The notes: generated by a model from the sequence alone, not told the origin. A stretch of 64,000 bases of DNA from JAENWD01 sp963796915 (GCA_963796915.1 CAWCNI010000004.1:2418001-2482000), one strand, 5' to 3'. Shown: positions 1 through 9,962, counted from the stretch's first letter. Numbers and translations: made by a program.

Positions 1-1040
1 CGACCCTGCCACGGCGGGTGAAGGTCGTGCAGGTGGACGCCTCCGATCCGCGTAGTCTCCAGCGCGCGCTTGGCGGCACGCAGGTGCTGATCAACGCCTG
101 TCATCACGACTTCAACCTGTCGGTGATGGACGCGGCGATGGCACTGAAGGCGCACTACTGCGACCTCGGCGGGCTGTTTCACGTCACCAAACGCCAGCTC
201 CGGCGTCACGGGGCGTTCAAGCGCGCCGGCCTGCTGGCGCTATGCGGGATCGGCTCCGCCCCGGGCATCGTGAATGTCATGGCGCGGGCTGGCGCCGACA
301 GGCTCGACGAGGTGCACGAGATCCACGTCGCTGTCGGCACCGCACGATCTGACGCCGCGCACGGGCGTGCCGCTGCTCGAGACCAGCTACTCGCTGGCCA
401 CGGTGCTCGATGAAGCATCGAGCCCCGCAGCCCTGTTCACCGGCGGCACTCTCCGCTTCGTACCGGCGCTCGGCTGCCGCACACGGTGGACTTTCCCCAA
501 CCCGTCGGCCGGCAGTCGGCGGCCTGCACGCTGCATTCCGAACTGGCGACGCTGCCGGGTTCGTTTGCGGCGAAAGGCGTGCGGGAGGTCAGCTTCCGGA
601 TCGCGTTCCCCGGCGGCCTGATGGACCGCCTGCGGTTCGTCCACGCGCTGGGCCTGACAGCGACCACCCCGATCGGAGCCGGCCGGGCACGCGTCGTGCC
701 GCGCGAGGTCCTGCTGGCCCTGCTCGCGCGAGCGCCACGGCCGACCACTGCCGGCCCGACGGACGAATACGAAATCCTGCGCGTCACAGTCCGCGGCAGC
801 CGCGGCGGCGTCGCAGAGACCGAGGTGCTCGACTGTCACGTGCCAGGGATGCCGGCGTGGGACGTCGGCGTCGACATCGACACCGGCGCGCCGCCGTCGA
901 TCGTGGCGCAGATGCTGCTCTCGGGCGAGATCACCGCACGCGGCGTCCTGCCGCCGGAGCGGGTCATTCAGCCCGCGCCCTTCTTCACGGCATTGGCGGC
1001 GCGAGGCATGCGCGTCAGGCGCCGTATCCATCGGAGGTAA
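1..1040 (+). pseudogene. Saccharopine-dehydrogenase-like protein, 5'-partial and frameshifted
   Basis: The reading frame enters from outside the window. It encodes the second half of a Rossmann domain (VVQVDASD, then LINACHHDFN and the CDLGG turn) followed by a saccharopine-dehydrogenase-type C-terminal domain. The frame changes near 335-360 and returns near 465-485, so three pieces are needed to rebuild the protein (TGVPLLETSYSLATVLDE lies in the middle piece). The family includes NAD(P)-dependent saccharopine and lysine-catabolic dehydrogenases, but substrate cannot be told. It lies 10 bases before an aldehyde dehydrogenase and then an aminotransferase, which fits lysine or other amino-acid catabolism. 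The shifts could be true decay or base-calling errors. Confidence 0.7.
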
Positions 1041-1050
1041 CATCGCAGCC

Positions 1051-2522
1051 ATGTCGTCCAACCAGATGTGGATCAACGGCGCGTGGTCCGAGGCCGCGAG
1101 CGGCCGCACGCGCGACCTCATCAACCCCGCCGACGGGTCGCTGCTCGCCACCGCGCCGGAAGCGGGCACTGACGACGTCCACCGCGCCATCGACGCCGCC
1201 CGCCGCGCGTTCGACGACGGGCCGTGGCCGCGGATGGCGGCGCGCGACCGCGGCACCGTGCTGTTCAAGGTCGCCGAGGCCATCAGGTCGCAGGCGGCCG
1301 CGCTGGCCGAGCTCGACACGCGCAACATGGGCAAGCCGATCGTCGAGGCGGAGTTCGACGTCGCCGATGCCGCGCACTGCTTCGAGTACTACGCCGGGAT
1401 GGCGTCGAAGATCCACGGCGAGACGCTGGAAGTCCCCGACAACGCGCTGTCGATGGTCGTCCGCGAGCCCGTCGGCGTCGTCGGGCAGATCATCCCGTGG
1501 AACTATCCGCTCCTGATGGCGGCGTGGAAGCTGGCGCCGGCACTGGCCGCCGGATGCACGGCGGTCCTGAAGCCGGCGGAGCAGACGCCGCTCTCCGCGC
1601 TGAAGCTGGCCGCGATCTTCGAGTCGCTGGACCTGCCGCCGGGCGTCGTCAACGTCGTCACCGGCGACGGACCGACGGCCGGCGCGGACGCTCGTGACGG
1701 ATCCCCGCGTGGACAAGATCGCGTTCACCGGCGGCGTCGATACCGGCCGCCTGGTGATTCAAGCGGCGCGGCGGAGACAGTCAAGCGCATGTCGATCGAG
1801 CTGGGCGGCAAGAACCCGAACATCGTCTTCGCCGACGCCGATTTCGACGCCGCCGTGGACGGCGCGCTGTTCGGCGCCTTCGCCAATCAGGGCGAGGTGT
1901 GCTCCGCCGGGTCGCGCCTGCTCGTGGAGCGATCGATCTACGACCGCATGCTCGCCGCGCTGACAGAGAAGGCCGCCCGCATCCGCCTCGGCGATCCGCT
2001 GGATCGCGAGACGAAGATGGGCCCGCTGGTGACAGCGCGAGCACCAGGACAAGGTTCTCGAGCTACATCGGGATCGGGCGCAGCGAAGGCCGCCTGCTGA
2101 CCGGTGGCGGCAAGCCGGCTGACGAAGGTCCTCAGCGCAGGGCTGGTACGTCGAGCCGACGATCTTCGCCGACGTGGACAACCGCGCCCGCATCGCCCAG
2201 GAAGAGATCTTCGGCCCGGTGCTGACGGTGATTCCGTTCGAGCGACGAGGCCGAGGCAGTGCGCATCGCCAACGACACGCCGTACGGGCTCGCCGGCGCG
2301 GTGTGGACCCGCGACGTGTTCCGCGGCATCCGCGTCCTCAAGCAGATTCGCGCCGGCATCCTGTGGCTGAACACGTATCACCCCACCTACAACGAGGCGC
2401 CATGGGGCGGCTACAAGCAATCGGGCTTCGGCCGCGAGCTGGGCCCGTACGGCCTCGAGCACTATCTCGAGACCAAGCAGATCAACCTGAATCTCTCCGA
2501 AGCGCCGATCGGCTGGTACTGA
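1051..2522 (+). pseudogene. NAD-dependent aldehyde dehydrogenase, multiply frameshifted
   Basis: All landmarks of the ALDH superfamily are present in order: PWNYPLLMAAWKLAPALAAG, the VLKPAEQTPLSAL nucleotide-binding stretch, ELGGKNPNIVF with the general-base Glu, NQGEVCSAGSRLL with the catalytic Cys, EEIFGPVLTVIPF and YKQSGFGRELG at the C-terminus. They are spread over different frames, with changes near 1688, 1770, 2040, 2062, 2130 and 2242. Rebuilt, it would be about 490 residues, normal for the family and closest in feel to betaine- or aminoaldehyde dehydrogenases. As written the gene is not translatable beyond about residue 215. The next gene starts 4 bases after its stop, so the three catabolic genes form one unit. 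Confidence 0.85.
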
Positions 2523-2526
2523 CCAT

Positions 2527-3825
2527 ATGGCAGTCATTCATCTGACCGGGCCGGTGCCCGGCCCGCGCAGCAGCGCGCTTGCGGCGCGAAGGCGCGCGGC
2601 GGTTCTCGGCGGCGTCGCGACCCTGCACCCGATCTTCGTGGAGCGCGCGTCCGGCTCGTCGATCACCGACGTGGACGGCAACACGTTCATCGACTTCACC
2701 GGCGGCATCGGCGTGATGAACGCGGGACACGCGGATCCGACGGTCACCGACGCCATTCGCATCCAGGCCGAGCGCTTCACGCACACCTGCTTCCAGGTGA
2801 TGGGCTACGAGAGCTACATCGAGGTGGCCGAGACGCTGTGCCGCCTGATGCCGGGCGCCTTCGAAAAGCGCGCGCTCCTCGTCTCGACTGGCGCCGAGGC
2901 GCTCGAGAACGCCGTGAAGATCGCACGCGGCGCCACCCGTCGCAGCGGCGTCCTCTGCTTCGAGCACGGCTTCCACGGCCGGACGCTGCTGGCGCTCACC
3001 ATGACCGGCAAGGCCGCGCCGTACAAGCCCGGCTTCGGGCCGTTCGCGCCGGAGGTGTACCGCCTCCCCTTTCCCTACGCCTATCGCAATCAGGGACCCG
3101 AAGGCTCGCTCGAGGACGCGCTCAAGACGCTCGTCCATCCGGACGACCTGGCGGCGATCGTCGTCGAGCCGATCCTCGGTGAGGGCGGCTTCGTCGTGCC
3201 TCCGCCTCAGTTCCTTCACGATCTGCGTGCGCTGGCGACCGCTCACGGCATCGTGCTGGTGATCGACGAAGTGCAGAGCGGGTTCGGCCGGACGGGACGC
3301 ATGTTCGCCATCGAGCACCTGGGCATCGAGCCGGACCTGATGACAGTGGCCAAGTCTGTGGCCGCCGGCCTGCCGCTGGCCGCCGTCGTCGGCCGCGCGT
3401 CGCTGATGGATGCCATTCAGCCGGGCGGCGTGGGCGGCACCTTTGGCGGCAACCCGGTGGCGTGCCGCGCGGCGCTGGCGGCGATTGCGGTGATCGAGAA
3501 GACGCTGGCCAGCGGTCACGTCGCCGCCCTCGCCACGCGCCTGCGAGACCGCCTGACGGCCATGCAGGCCGCCGTGCCCATCATCGGCGACGTGCGCGGC
3601 ACCGGCCTCATGCAGGCGATCGAGCTGGTCAAGGACCGCACGACCCGTGAGCCAGCCGCCGCCGAGACTGCCGCCATCGTCGCCCGCGCGCGCGCCGGCG
3701 GCGTGCTGCTCTTCCCCGCCGGCACCTACGGCAACGTGATCCGCTTCCTCATGCCGCTGACGACGACGCTGGCAGAGCTGGATGAGGGTCTGGCGGTGGT
3801 GGAGCGCGCGGTTCGCGGCGAATAG
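2527..3825 (+). CDS. Class III PLP-dependent aminotransferase (4-aminobutyrate aminotransferase-like)
   Basis: This 432-residue protein is an intact fold-type I, class III aminotransferase. It shows the start FIDFTGGIGVMNAGH, the PLP-binding VIDEVQSGFGRTGRM (Asp247 should contact the pyridine nitrogen) and the Schiff-base lysine in VAKSVAAGLP (Lys276). It moves an amino group from an omega-amino acid such as GABA or 5-aminovalerate to 2-oxoglutarate, leaving a semialdehyde. The aldehyde dehydrogenase immediately upstream is the expected next enzyme, and a saccharopine-dehydrogenase-like gene precedes that. This arrangement fits lysine or GABA degradation, but the exact substrate is inferred. 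It is the only unbroken gene of the three. Confidence 0.88.
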   Translation: MAVIHLTGPVPGPRSSALAARRRAAVLGGVATLHPIFVERASGSSITDVDGNTFIDFTGGIGVMNAGHADPTVTDAIRIQAERFTHTCFQVMGYESYIEVAETLCRLMPGAFEKRALLVSTGAEALENAVKIARGATRRSGVLCFEHGFHGRTLLALTMTGKAAPYKPGFGPFAPEVYRLPFPYAYRNQGPEGSLEDALKTLVHPDDLAAIVVEPILGEGGFVVPPPQFLHDLRALATAHGIVLVIDEVQSGFGRTGRMFAIEHLGIEPDLMTVAKSVAAGLPLAAVVGRASLMDAIQPGGVGGTFGGNPVACRAALAAIAVIEKTLASGHVAALATRLRDRLTAMQAAVPIIGDVRGTGLMQAIELVKDRTTREPAAAETAAIVARARAGGVLLFPAGTYGNVIRFLMPLTTTLAELDEGLAVVERAVRGE

Positions 3826-3926
3826 AGCCGGGCTGCGCGCTGGTCGCCTGTTCGCCTCGTCGCCGGTGACCGTTTATCCCCACAGCGGGCGCCGGTGCGC
3901 CCTGCGCCTCGAACAAAAGGAGCCGT

Positions 3927-4838
3927 ATGCTGCTGCGACAGGTCGCGCTCGTTTCCCAGTCTGCGTCCGTGGTCCTTGGCGAGCTCACGCGCGTGAGCGC
4001 CGCGCTGCAGAAGCAGATCGCGCGCGACTTCGGGCCGATCTGGGAGATTCACGCCACTGTCGACAGCTTCGCCTCTCTGACTGACGTGCCCCTCGGCTAT
4101 TGGCCGATCATCATCCGCGACGATGTGGGCGAGAAGTACAGCGCGGCAGGCATCCACCTGGACAACAACGGCCAGCCGTTTTCGCTCGTGCAGTCGTCGA
4201 AGACGTGGCCGCAGACCTGCAGCCACGAAGTGCTCGAGATGCTCGCCGACCCGTTTGGCGAGCGCGTGATCGCGGGCCAGGCGCCGAAGGAAGCGCGCAA
4301 GCAGGGACGGGTGGAGTTCCTCGTCGAGGTCTGCGATCCGTCAGAGGACTCGAAGTTCGCATACACGGTGAACGACATCAGGGTGTCGGACTTCTACACG
4401 CCAGCGTTCTTCGATCCCGTGGCGGCGCCGGGCGTCCGCTACAGCTTCACCGGCGCGATCAAGCGACCGCGCGAAGTGCTCAGGGGCGGGTATATCAGCT
4501 GGCACAACACCGTGAACAACCACTGGTATCAACTGCAGTGGTTCGGCGCGCGGAAGAAGGTGGTGGACCTCGGGGTGTTCGCGGCTTCGTCGAAGAGCAC
4601 GCGCGAGTGGATCGACGAGCACACGCACACGCCGCGCCGTCTGGCGGACGCCGGCGTGAAGGTCGCGACGCGCGAGACGTTCGCGAGTCTTCAGCCCGGC
4701 AGCGGCACTGCGAAGGCGTCGTTGGGCCGTGCCGGGTTCCTGCAGAAAGAAATCGCGACCATCGTCACGGGCGCAAAGGCGCACGGGCGCACGCAGCACC
4801 CTGGACGGAACACGCGGACGCCTGTCCGGAAGCGGTAA
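3927..4838 (+). CDS. Hypothetical protein with a conserved SHEVLEML-DP motif
   Basis: The protein has 303 residues and no signal peptide or membrane segment. The start is well supported by AAGGAG five bases before the ATG. The central motif WPQTCSHEVLEMLADP (around residues 90-105) has the HExxE-plus-Asp look of a metallopeptidase-like site, but it is not a canonical HExxH zinc motif. A run of aromatic and Asn residues follows (YISWHNTVNNHWYQLQWFG), and the last 60 residues are basic and low in complexity. I do not recognise the family. It stands alone, about 100 bases after the aminotransferase and 33 bases before a small basic protein. Confidence 0.7.
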   Translation: MLLRQVALVSQSASVVLGELTRVSAALQKQIARDFGPIWEIHATVDSFASLTDVPLGYWPIIIRDDVGEKYSAAGIHLDNNGQPFSLVQSSKTWPQTCSHEVLEMLADPFGERVIAGQAPKEARKQGRVEFLVEVCDPSEDSKFAYTVNDIRVSDFYTPAFFDPVAAPGVRYSFTGAIKRPREVLRGGYISWHNTVNNHWYQLQWFGARKKVVDLGVFAASSKSTREWIDEHTHTPRRLADAGVKVATRETFASLQPGSGTAKASLGRAGFLQKEIATIVTGAKAHGRTQHPGRNTRTPVRKR

Positions 4839-4871
4839 GCCGCAGCGGGACGGCGATGCTAGGATCGTCCC

Positions 4872-5066
4872 GTGGCGAAGAGTGCGGACGGCAAGCGCGG
4901 CGAGCGTCGTTCACCGGATGACGCCCGGACTCCGGTCCGGCCGCCGACACTCCAGGATGTGATCGAAGGCGCGCCCCCGCCGCCGCGCAACCCGAACGCG
5001 TACGTCGAAGATCAGATGCGGAAGCGGCGCAAGGCGTCCGTGACCCGGAAAACGCGCGGCCGTTAG
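4872..5066 (+). CDS. Small basic hypothetical protein (64 aa)
   Basis: A GTG-started frame of 64 codons. It has a charged N-terminus, a short central segment TLQDVIEGAPPPPRNPNAYV and a C-terminus rich in Lys and Arg (QMRKRRKASVTRKTRGR). No known domain is visible. The basic tail and Pro-rich middle suggest a nucleic-acid-associated or disordered protein, but that is only a guess from composition. It ends 10 bases before the convergent permease gene. Confidence 0.5.
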   Translation: MAKSADGKRGERRSPDDARTPVRPPTLQDVIEGAPPPPRNPNAYVEDQMRKRRKASVTRKTRGR

Positions 5067-5075
5067 CTGCGGCGG

Positions 5076-7571
5076 CTACTCCCAGCGCAGCGCGCGCATC
5101 GGCTCAATGCGTGATGCCCGGCGCGCCGGCAGGAAGCCCGCGCTCAGGGCGACGATGGTGAGCACGACCGCGGCGCTCACCAGCACGAGCGGATCGTAGC
5201 CCTTCAACTGGTACAGCAGCGACCCGGCGAGGCTGCCCAGCCAGATCGACGCCACCAGCCCGATAGTGCCGCCCACCAGGATCATCAGGCCGACCTGCCG
5301 CATCACCATGCCGCGCACGCGCGACGGCTCGGCGCCGAGCGCCATCCGCAGGCCGATCTCGCGCGTCCGCTGCGCGACGGTGTAGGCGAGGACGCCGTAG
5401 AGGCCCACCGCCGCCAGCAGCGTGGCGAGACAGGCAAACCCCACCGACAGCAGGCTGATGAACCGATCGGACGAGACGTTGTTCCGGACCTGCTCGGTCA
5501 TCGTCCGCAGGTTCTCGACCGGCAGGTTGCGATCGAGCTCGGCGACGATCTTCGGGATCGTGCGCAGGATGGTCGCTTCGTCGAGCGAGGTGCGGACGTA
5601 GAAGTTGGCGAAGCCGATCCCGTCGTCCTGCTGGTAGGGCCGGAAGAAGAGCGGCGGCACGTCGTCTTTCACCTGGCTGTACTTCGCGTCCTGAACGACG
5701 CCGACGATCTCGGTGTCGAGCTTGTCGTCAGGGTTGGTGCCGATGTGCTTGCCGACAGCGTCGTGACCCAGGTTGAATTTCTTCGCGAACTGCTCGTTGA
5801 TGATCGCGACCTTCGGCGCATCGAGGCGATCGGCGCGAGCGAACTCACGGCCGGACATCAGCGGCGTCCCCATGGCGCGGAAGTAGCCGGCACTGACCTC
5901 GTTGAAGCGGGCGTTGTTGTCGGAGTCCGGCGTCTTCTTCACGCCCTCGACGGCGACGTCGCTCCCCCAGTTGCTGCCCGCCAGCGCGGGCACGAGCGAC
6001 AACGTGACGGCCGTGACGCCGGGCGTCGCCCGCAGCCGGTCCTCGAGCTGCTCGAAGAAGGCGCGCGAGCGCTCCGACGGATACGCGTTGAGCTCCGGCG
6101 ATACACCAAACGTCACGAGGTGATCGATCTTCAGGCCCAGCTCGGTGCGGCTGACGTTGTAGAGACTGCGCGCGAACAGGCCCGCGCCGACGAGCAGGGC
6201 CATCGAGAGCGCGATCTGCGCGGTCGCGAGAGACGTCCTGAAGCGCGCCGCCGACTTGGCGCCGTGCGATTGCCCGGCCTGCCCCTTCAGCAGCGGCACG
6301 AGATCCGGCCGCGTGCTGTGGAGCGCAGGAAACAACCCGAACAGCAGGCCGGTCCCGAGCGCCAGCGCTCCTGTGAAGAGCATGACGTGGCCGTCGATGG
6401 CGAATCGCAGGCTGTCGTTGGGATCGCCGGGCTGGATCGACTCCATGACGTCCAGCGTCCAGCGGGCAATGACCAGGCCGCCCAGCCCGCCGAGCACCGC
6501 CAGCGTCAACGACTCGGTGAGCAGCTGCCACACGAGCTGCCATCGGCTCGCGCCAATCGAGACGCGGACCGCCATCTCGCCCGCGCGTGCGGCCGATCGT
6601 GCCAGCAGGAGGTTGGCGATGTTGGCGCACGCGATCACCAGAACGAAGATCGTCACGCCCATCAGCAGGGTCAGCGGCCCCCTGGCTTCCCTGTCGATCG
6701 AGCTCTGCCCACGCTGGCCAGGTTCAACACCCAGCGCCTTGGTCTTGAAGCGAGCCATGGTCTTGTCGCTCATGCCCTTCTGCAACGGCGCTTCGACGTC
6801 GTTGACGATGGCGTGATAGGGGATGTTGGCCGCGGCCCTGGCCTCGTCGATCGAGAGACCCGGCTTCAGCCTGGCGAACAGGTAGGCCCAGTACGTCTGC
6901 CGGTTGTCGAACTCCTTGAAGCCGGGCTGCATCGTCCCGCGCAGCGTGATCGGCACGTAGACCTTCGGGAAGACGCTGATCGTCGTGCCGTCGAACCCGC
7001 GCGGCGCGACGCCGACGATCGTCAGGCTCTGCCCGTTCACGACGAGCGTGTCGTTGAGCACGTTCGGGTTCGCGCCAAATCGCGACTGCCAGTACCCGTA
7101 GCCGAGCACGACGACGAGCGACTCGCCGATCTTCCTGTCGTCCTCCGGGCCGAGGAGCCGTCCCAACGCCGGCTGCACGCCGAGCACCGGGAAGTAGCTG
7201 CCCGAGACGAGCATCCCGTCGGCGCTGACAGTCTGGCCGTGAGAGGCGAGATTGGCGCCGAACGCGCGATGGGCGGCGATGCCGCTGAACGGCATCTTCG
7301 CCTGCTGCAGGTCGCGGAACATCGCGTAGCTGAAGACCTGCTCGCAGTCGCCGGCCTGGCTGCAGGACTGCGACCCGGGCTTGGGGCCCGGCGCCGACAG
7401 GTTGACCAGCTGTTCCGGGTCGTGCACCGCCAGCGGACGCAGCAGCAACTGGTTGAAGGCCGAGTAGATCGCCGCGTTGGCGCCGATGCCCAGAGCCAGG
7501 GACAGGATGGCGACGATGCTCAGGAACGGGCTGCGGAACAGGGTCCGGAGCGCCAGCCGCAGATTTTTCAT
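5076..7571 (-). CDS. MacB/FtsX-type ABC transporter permease (ADOP family)
   Basis: The product is an 831-residue membrane protein starting MKNLRLALRTLFRSPFLSIV. This start was chosen over an ATG 57 bases upstream because it begins right at the amphipathic segment before the first helix and has a GGGACGG stretch ahead of it. The order is TM1 (AILSLALGIGANAAIYS), a large periplasmic MacB-like domain, three TM helices with an FtsX core, a second periplasmic domain, and a C-terminal FtsX core (VGFACLATLLAAVGLYGVLAYTVAQRTREIGLRMALGA). This duplicated layout is typical of the acidobacterial permeases that often pair with PadR regulators. No ATPase gene is adjacent, so its partner must be elsewhere. 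Its substrate is unknown. Confidence 0.88.
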   Translation of the reverse strand: MKNLRLALRTLFRSPFLSIVAILSLALGIGANAAIYSAFNQLLLRPLAVHDPEQLVNLSAPGPKPGSQSCSQAGDCEQVFSYAMFRDLQQAKMPFSGIAAHRAFGANLASHGQTVSADGMLVSGSYFPVLGVQPALGRLLGPEDDRKIGESLVVVLGYGYWQSRFGANPNVLNDTLVVNGQSLTIVGVAPRGFDGTTISVFPKVYVPITLRGTMQPGFKEFDNRQTYWAYLFARLKPGLSIDEARAAANIPYHAIVNDVEAPLQKGMSDKTMARFKTKALGVEPGQRGQSSIDREARGPLTLLMGVTIFVLVIACANIANLLLARSAARAGEMAVRVSIGASRWQLVWQLLTESLTLAVLGGLGGLVIARWTLDVMESIQPGDPNDSLRFAIDGHVMLFTGALALGTGLLFGLFPALHSTRPDLVPLLKGQAGQSHGAKSAARFRTSLATAQIALSMALLVGAGLFARSLYNVSRTELGLKIDHLVTFGVSPELNAYPSERSRAFFEQLEDRLRATPGVTAVTLSLVPALAGSNWGSDVAVEGVKKTPDSDNNARFNEVSAGYFRAMGTPLMSGREFARADRLDAPKVAIINEQFAKKFNLGHDAVGKHIGTNPDDKLDTEIVGVVQDAKYSQVKDDVPPLFFRPYQQDDGIGFANFYVRTSLDEATILRTIPKIVAELDRNLPVENLRTMTEQVRNNVSSDRFISLLSVGFACLATLLAAVGLYGVLAYTVAQRTREIGLRMALGAEPSRVRGMVMRQVGLMILVGGTIGLVASIWLGSLAGSLLYQLKGYDPLVLVSAAVVLTIVALSAGFLPARRASRIEPMRALRWE

Positions 7572-7644
7572 GACCAATACCGTCCCTGTGAAGGCGTGAA
7601 CCTGTGGACCCGTGGACCCAGGAACCATGGGTCCGTGGATCCGG

Positions 7645-9360
7645 CTACGTCCCTTGTTTGACGTGCAAAAACTGCCGGGCGTTCGCTGAGTGCTTCACGG
7701 TATGTGAGCCGTCCGGCCAGCGGACATCCACGGTATCGACGACGTCGACAGCGCCGAGGCCAAAGTGCGGCCTGGGATCGTGCGTGCTCATGTACGAGTC
7801 CCCTGCCGCGATGTCCCGCCACTGGGTCCGCCCGCCCGCCGTGATCGTCACCGTTGTGCCGATGGGCGACAGCACGCCGTGCCGATCCACGGGCACCACC
7901 GTCAGCCAGGCGCCCGAGGCTGACTCGTTGCGCAGCAGCACGGGCGGCCCGTCGAGGCGTGTGAACAGCAGGTCCAGATCGCCGTCGTTATCGAAGTCTC
8001 CCACAGCCAGGCCCCGGTACGAGGCTGTCTGCGCGAAGCCCGGCCCCGCCTCGGCCGTCACGTCCCGGAACAGCGGCGTCCGTCCCGGGCCAAGATTTTC
8101 GGCGAGCAGGTTTCGCTGGGCATAGGTCATCCCGAACTCGGGATGCTGATCGACCTGGGGATAGATGTGCCCGTTTGCGACGACGACGTCGAGGTCGCCG
8201 TCGTTGTCGAGATCGGCGAGCACCGTGCCCCACTTCAGGGCCTTGTAGGTCATCGGGCCGATGCCGCTCTGGCGGGAGATGTCCTCGAACACGCCGCCAA
8301 CGGCGCCGCCGTAGAGCGTCGCGAAGTCCTCGGCGAAATTCGTGACGAGCAAATCGAGCCGGCCGTCGCCGTTCACGTCGCCGACCGCGACGCCCATGCT
8401 GGCCTGCGAGGCGCCCTTTTCGTCGAGGGCGCAACCGGCCCACGTGCCGATCTCGGTGAAGACGCCCTTCCCGTCGTTGCGATACAGGTAGTTGGCGTCC
8501 GAGTCGTTGGCGACGTAGAGATCGAGGTCGCCGTCGCCGTCGATGTCCACGGCGCGGACGGCGAAGCCAAACCCCAGCGCGCGATCGGTCAGGCCCGCCT
8601 CCGCCGTCGCGTCAGTGAAGTGGCCGTGCCCGTCGTTGCGGAAGAAGTGATCCGGCGCGCCCTTCAGGCCGAAGGGGCCGAAGGCCACCATCTCGACGCC
8701 CTTCCACGGCAGCGTCCGCTTTGCGTTCAGCACGTCGTCCATCGACGCGTCGATGTAGGCGGCGACGTAGAGATCGAGGTCGCCGTCGCCGTCGGCGTCG
8801 AAGAACGCAGCCCCGGTGTTCCAGCCCGGCGACTCGATGCCGGCCGCGGCGGCCACGTTGGCGAACTTGCCGTTTCCGAGATTGCGATACAGCAGGTTGG
8901 CGCCAAAGGTGGTGACGAGGATGTCGGGCCGGCCGTCGGCGTCGTAGTCGGCGACAAACGCGCCGGAACCCCAGCGCCCGTCGCAGCCAACGCCGGCCTC
9001 GTCGGTGACATCGCGGAACGTGCCGTCGGGCAGGCCCTTGTACAAGGCGCACTTCCCTTTCTCGACGACACGCGCGCCATCGAGGCGCCAGCCGTTGACC
9101 ACGAACACGTCGAGGCGCCCGTCGCCGTCGTAGTCGAGAAAGGCCGCGCCGCCGCCGGCCGAGTCGAGGAGGTGATCCTTGGCGGGCCGGCCGGCGAGCA
9201 GCGTGCGCGTCAGGCCCGCCGCGGCGCTGACGTCCACGAAGTGGAAATGAGAAGAGCCGGTGGCGGCCTTCTGGCTCGCCACCGGCGACGACACGAGCAG
9301 TGCTGCCGCGATCACCAGGCCGCCGAGCGGCAGCCGGCTAGCGCGCCCGGCCCCGGGCAT
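7645..9360 (-). CDS. Exported CRTAC/FG-GAP repeat protein with ASPIC/UnbV C-terminus
   Basis: The 571-residue product has a signal peptide (hydrophobic LPLGGLVIAAALLVSSPVASQ) and at least six FG-GAP/VCBS repeats carrying the calcium-loop pattern DxDGDGxxDL, for example FLDYDGDGRLDVFVVNG. The last 80 residues match an ASPIC/UnbV domain (VDTVDVRWPDGSHTVKHS). Such proteins fold as extracellular beta-propellers that bind calcium, and a substrate-binding or adhesion role is inferred. The ATG at 9360 was preferred to the longer frame at 9432 because it places the signal peptide at the N-terminus. It lies between a small exported protein and the permease on the same strand, so the three may be co-transcribed. 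Confidence 0.88.
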   Translation of the reverse strand: MPGAGRASRLPLGGLVIAAALLVSSPVASQKAATGSSHFHFVDVSAAAGLTRTLLAGRPAKDHLLDSAGGGAAFLDYDGDGRLDVFVVNGWRLDGARVVEKGKCALYKGLPDGTFRDVTDEAGVGCDGRWGSGAFVADYDADGRPDILVTTFGANLLYRNLGNGKFANVAAAAGIESPGWNTGAAFFDADGDGDLDLYVAAYIDASMDDVLNAKRTLPWKGVEMVAFGPFGLKGAPDHFFRNDGHGHFTDATAEAGLTDRALGFGFAVRAVDIDGDGDLDLYVANDSDANYLYRNDGKGVFTEIGTWAGCALDEKGASQASMGVAVGDVNGDGRLDLLVTNFAEDFATLYGGAVGGVFEDISRQSGIGPMTYKALKWGTVLADLDNDGDLDVVVANGHIYPQVDQHPEFGMTYAQRNLLAENLGPGRTPLFRDVTAEAGPGFAQTASYRGLAVGDFDNDGDLDLLFTRLDGPPVLLRNESASGAWLTVVPVDRHGVLSPIGTTVTITAGGRTQWRDIAAGDSYMSTHDPRPHFGLGAVDVVDTVDVRWPDGSHTVKHSANARQFLHVKQGT

Positions 9361-9380
9361 GTGGAACCAGGTACCTGCGA

Positions 9381-9962
9381 TCAATGTGCCGGCTTCATCA
9401 GGCCCGTGTAGACGCTCTGGACGCTGGCCCACGCGGCGTCGAGGTCGGCGGCTTTCGGCGCCGAGGCCTGCTGCGCGAAGGTCTTCGACGCGTCGAGCAG
9501 CTTCTGCTTGGCCGCCTTGGTGACGATGACGTAGCCCTCGTCGTAGACGCCCTGGGCTTCGCCCGCCGCGTTGTGGTGCTGGCCGGCCTCGATGAGCCGC
9601 TTACGGACCGCGGCGACGCTGTTGTCGCCTTCGGTGCCGATCTGCGCCACGTCCGCCGCCACGGCCTCGAGCGCCGTCTTCACCCCCGCCGCGTCACCCG
9701 CCGCCATCGCCTTCCGGGCGCGCGCGAGCTCCACTTCCCCGTGCGCCTTGGCAGTGGCGAGAATGGACTTGACCAGGTTCTCCTCGGTCCGCTTCAGCGC
9801 AAGCAGCCCGTCGGCCAGGGTGTTGTAGGTGGCCACCATCTCGGCGGGCGTGCCCGGCGCAGGGCCCTGCGCGGCAACAGGCGCGGCGGCGACGCCAACC
9901 AGAAATCCGGCAATCAGTCCCGCGCGGCCGAGGCCTGCGGCCGTGAGCAGTCGTCGTGACAT
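9381..9962 (-). CDS. Small exported alpha-helical hypothetical protein
   Basis: The 193-residue product starts MSRRLLTAAGLGRAGLIAGF with a signal peptide cut near VAAQGPAPG. The rest is Ala- and Lys-rich and almost wholly helical (LADGLLALKRTEENLVKSILATAKAHGEVELARARKAMAAGD). The start at 9962 has a GGAG six bases upstream; a second in-frame ATG at 9974 would overlap that site. No catalytic motif is visible. It is probably a periplasmic helical-bundle protein of unknown role. It precedes the FG-GAP gene by 20 bases and is divergent from the PEP carboxykinase gene. Confidence 0.7.
   Translation of the reverse strand: MSRRLLTAAGLGRAGLIAGFLVGVAAAPVAAQGPAPGTPAEMVATYNTLADGLLALKRTEENLVKSILATAKAHGEVELARARKAMAAGDAAGVKTALEAVAADVAQIGTEGDNSVAAVRKRLIEAGQHHNAAGEAQGVYDEGYVIVTKAAKQKLLDASKTFAQQASAPKAADLDAAWASVQSVYTGLMKPAH

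Noticed and set aside
5745..7661. 638-codon open frame on the plus strand
   Set aside because: It is the antisense shadow of the ABC permease gene; high GC keeps antisense frames open and no domain is visible.
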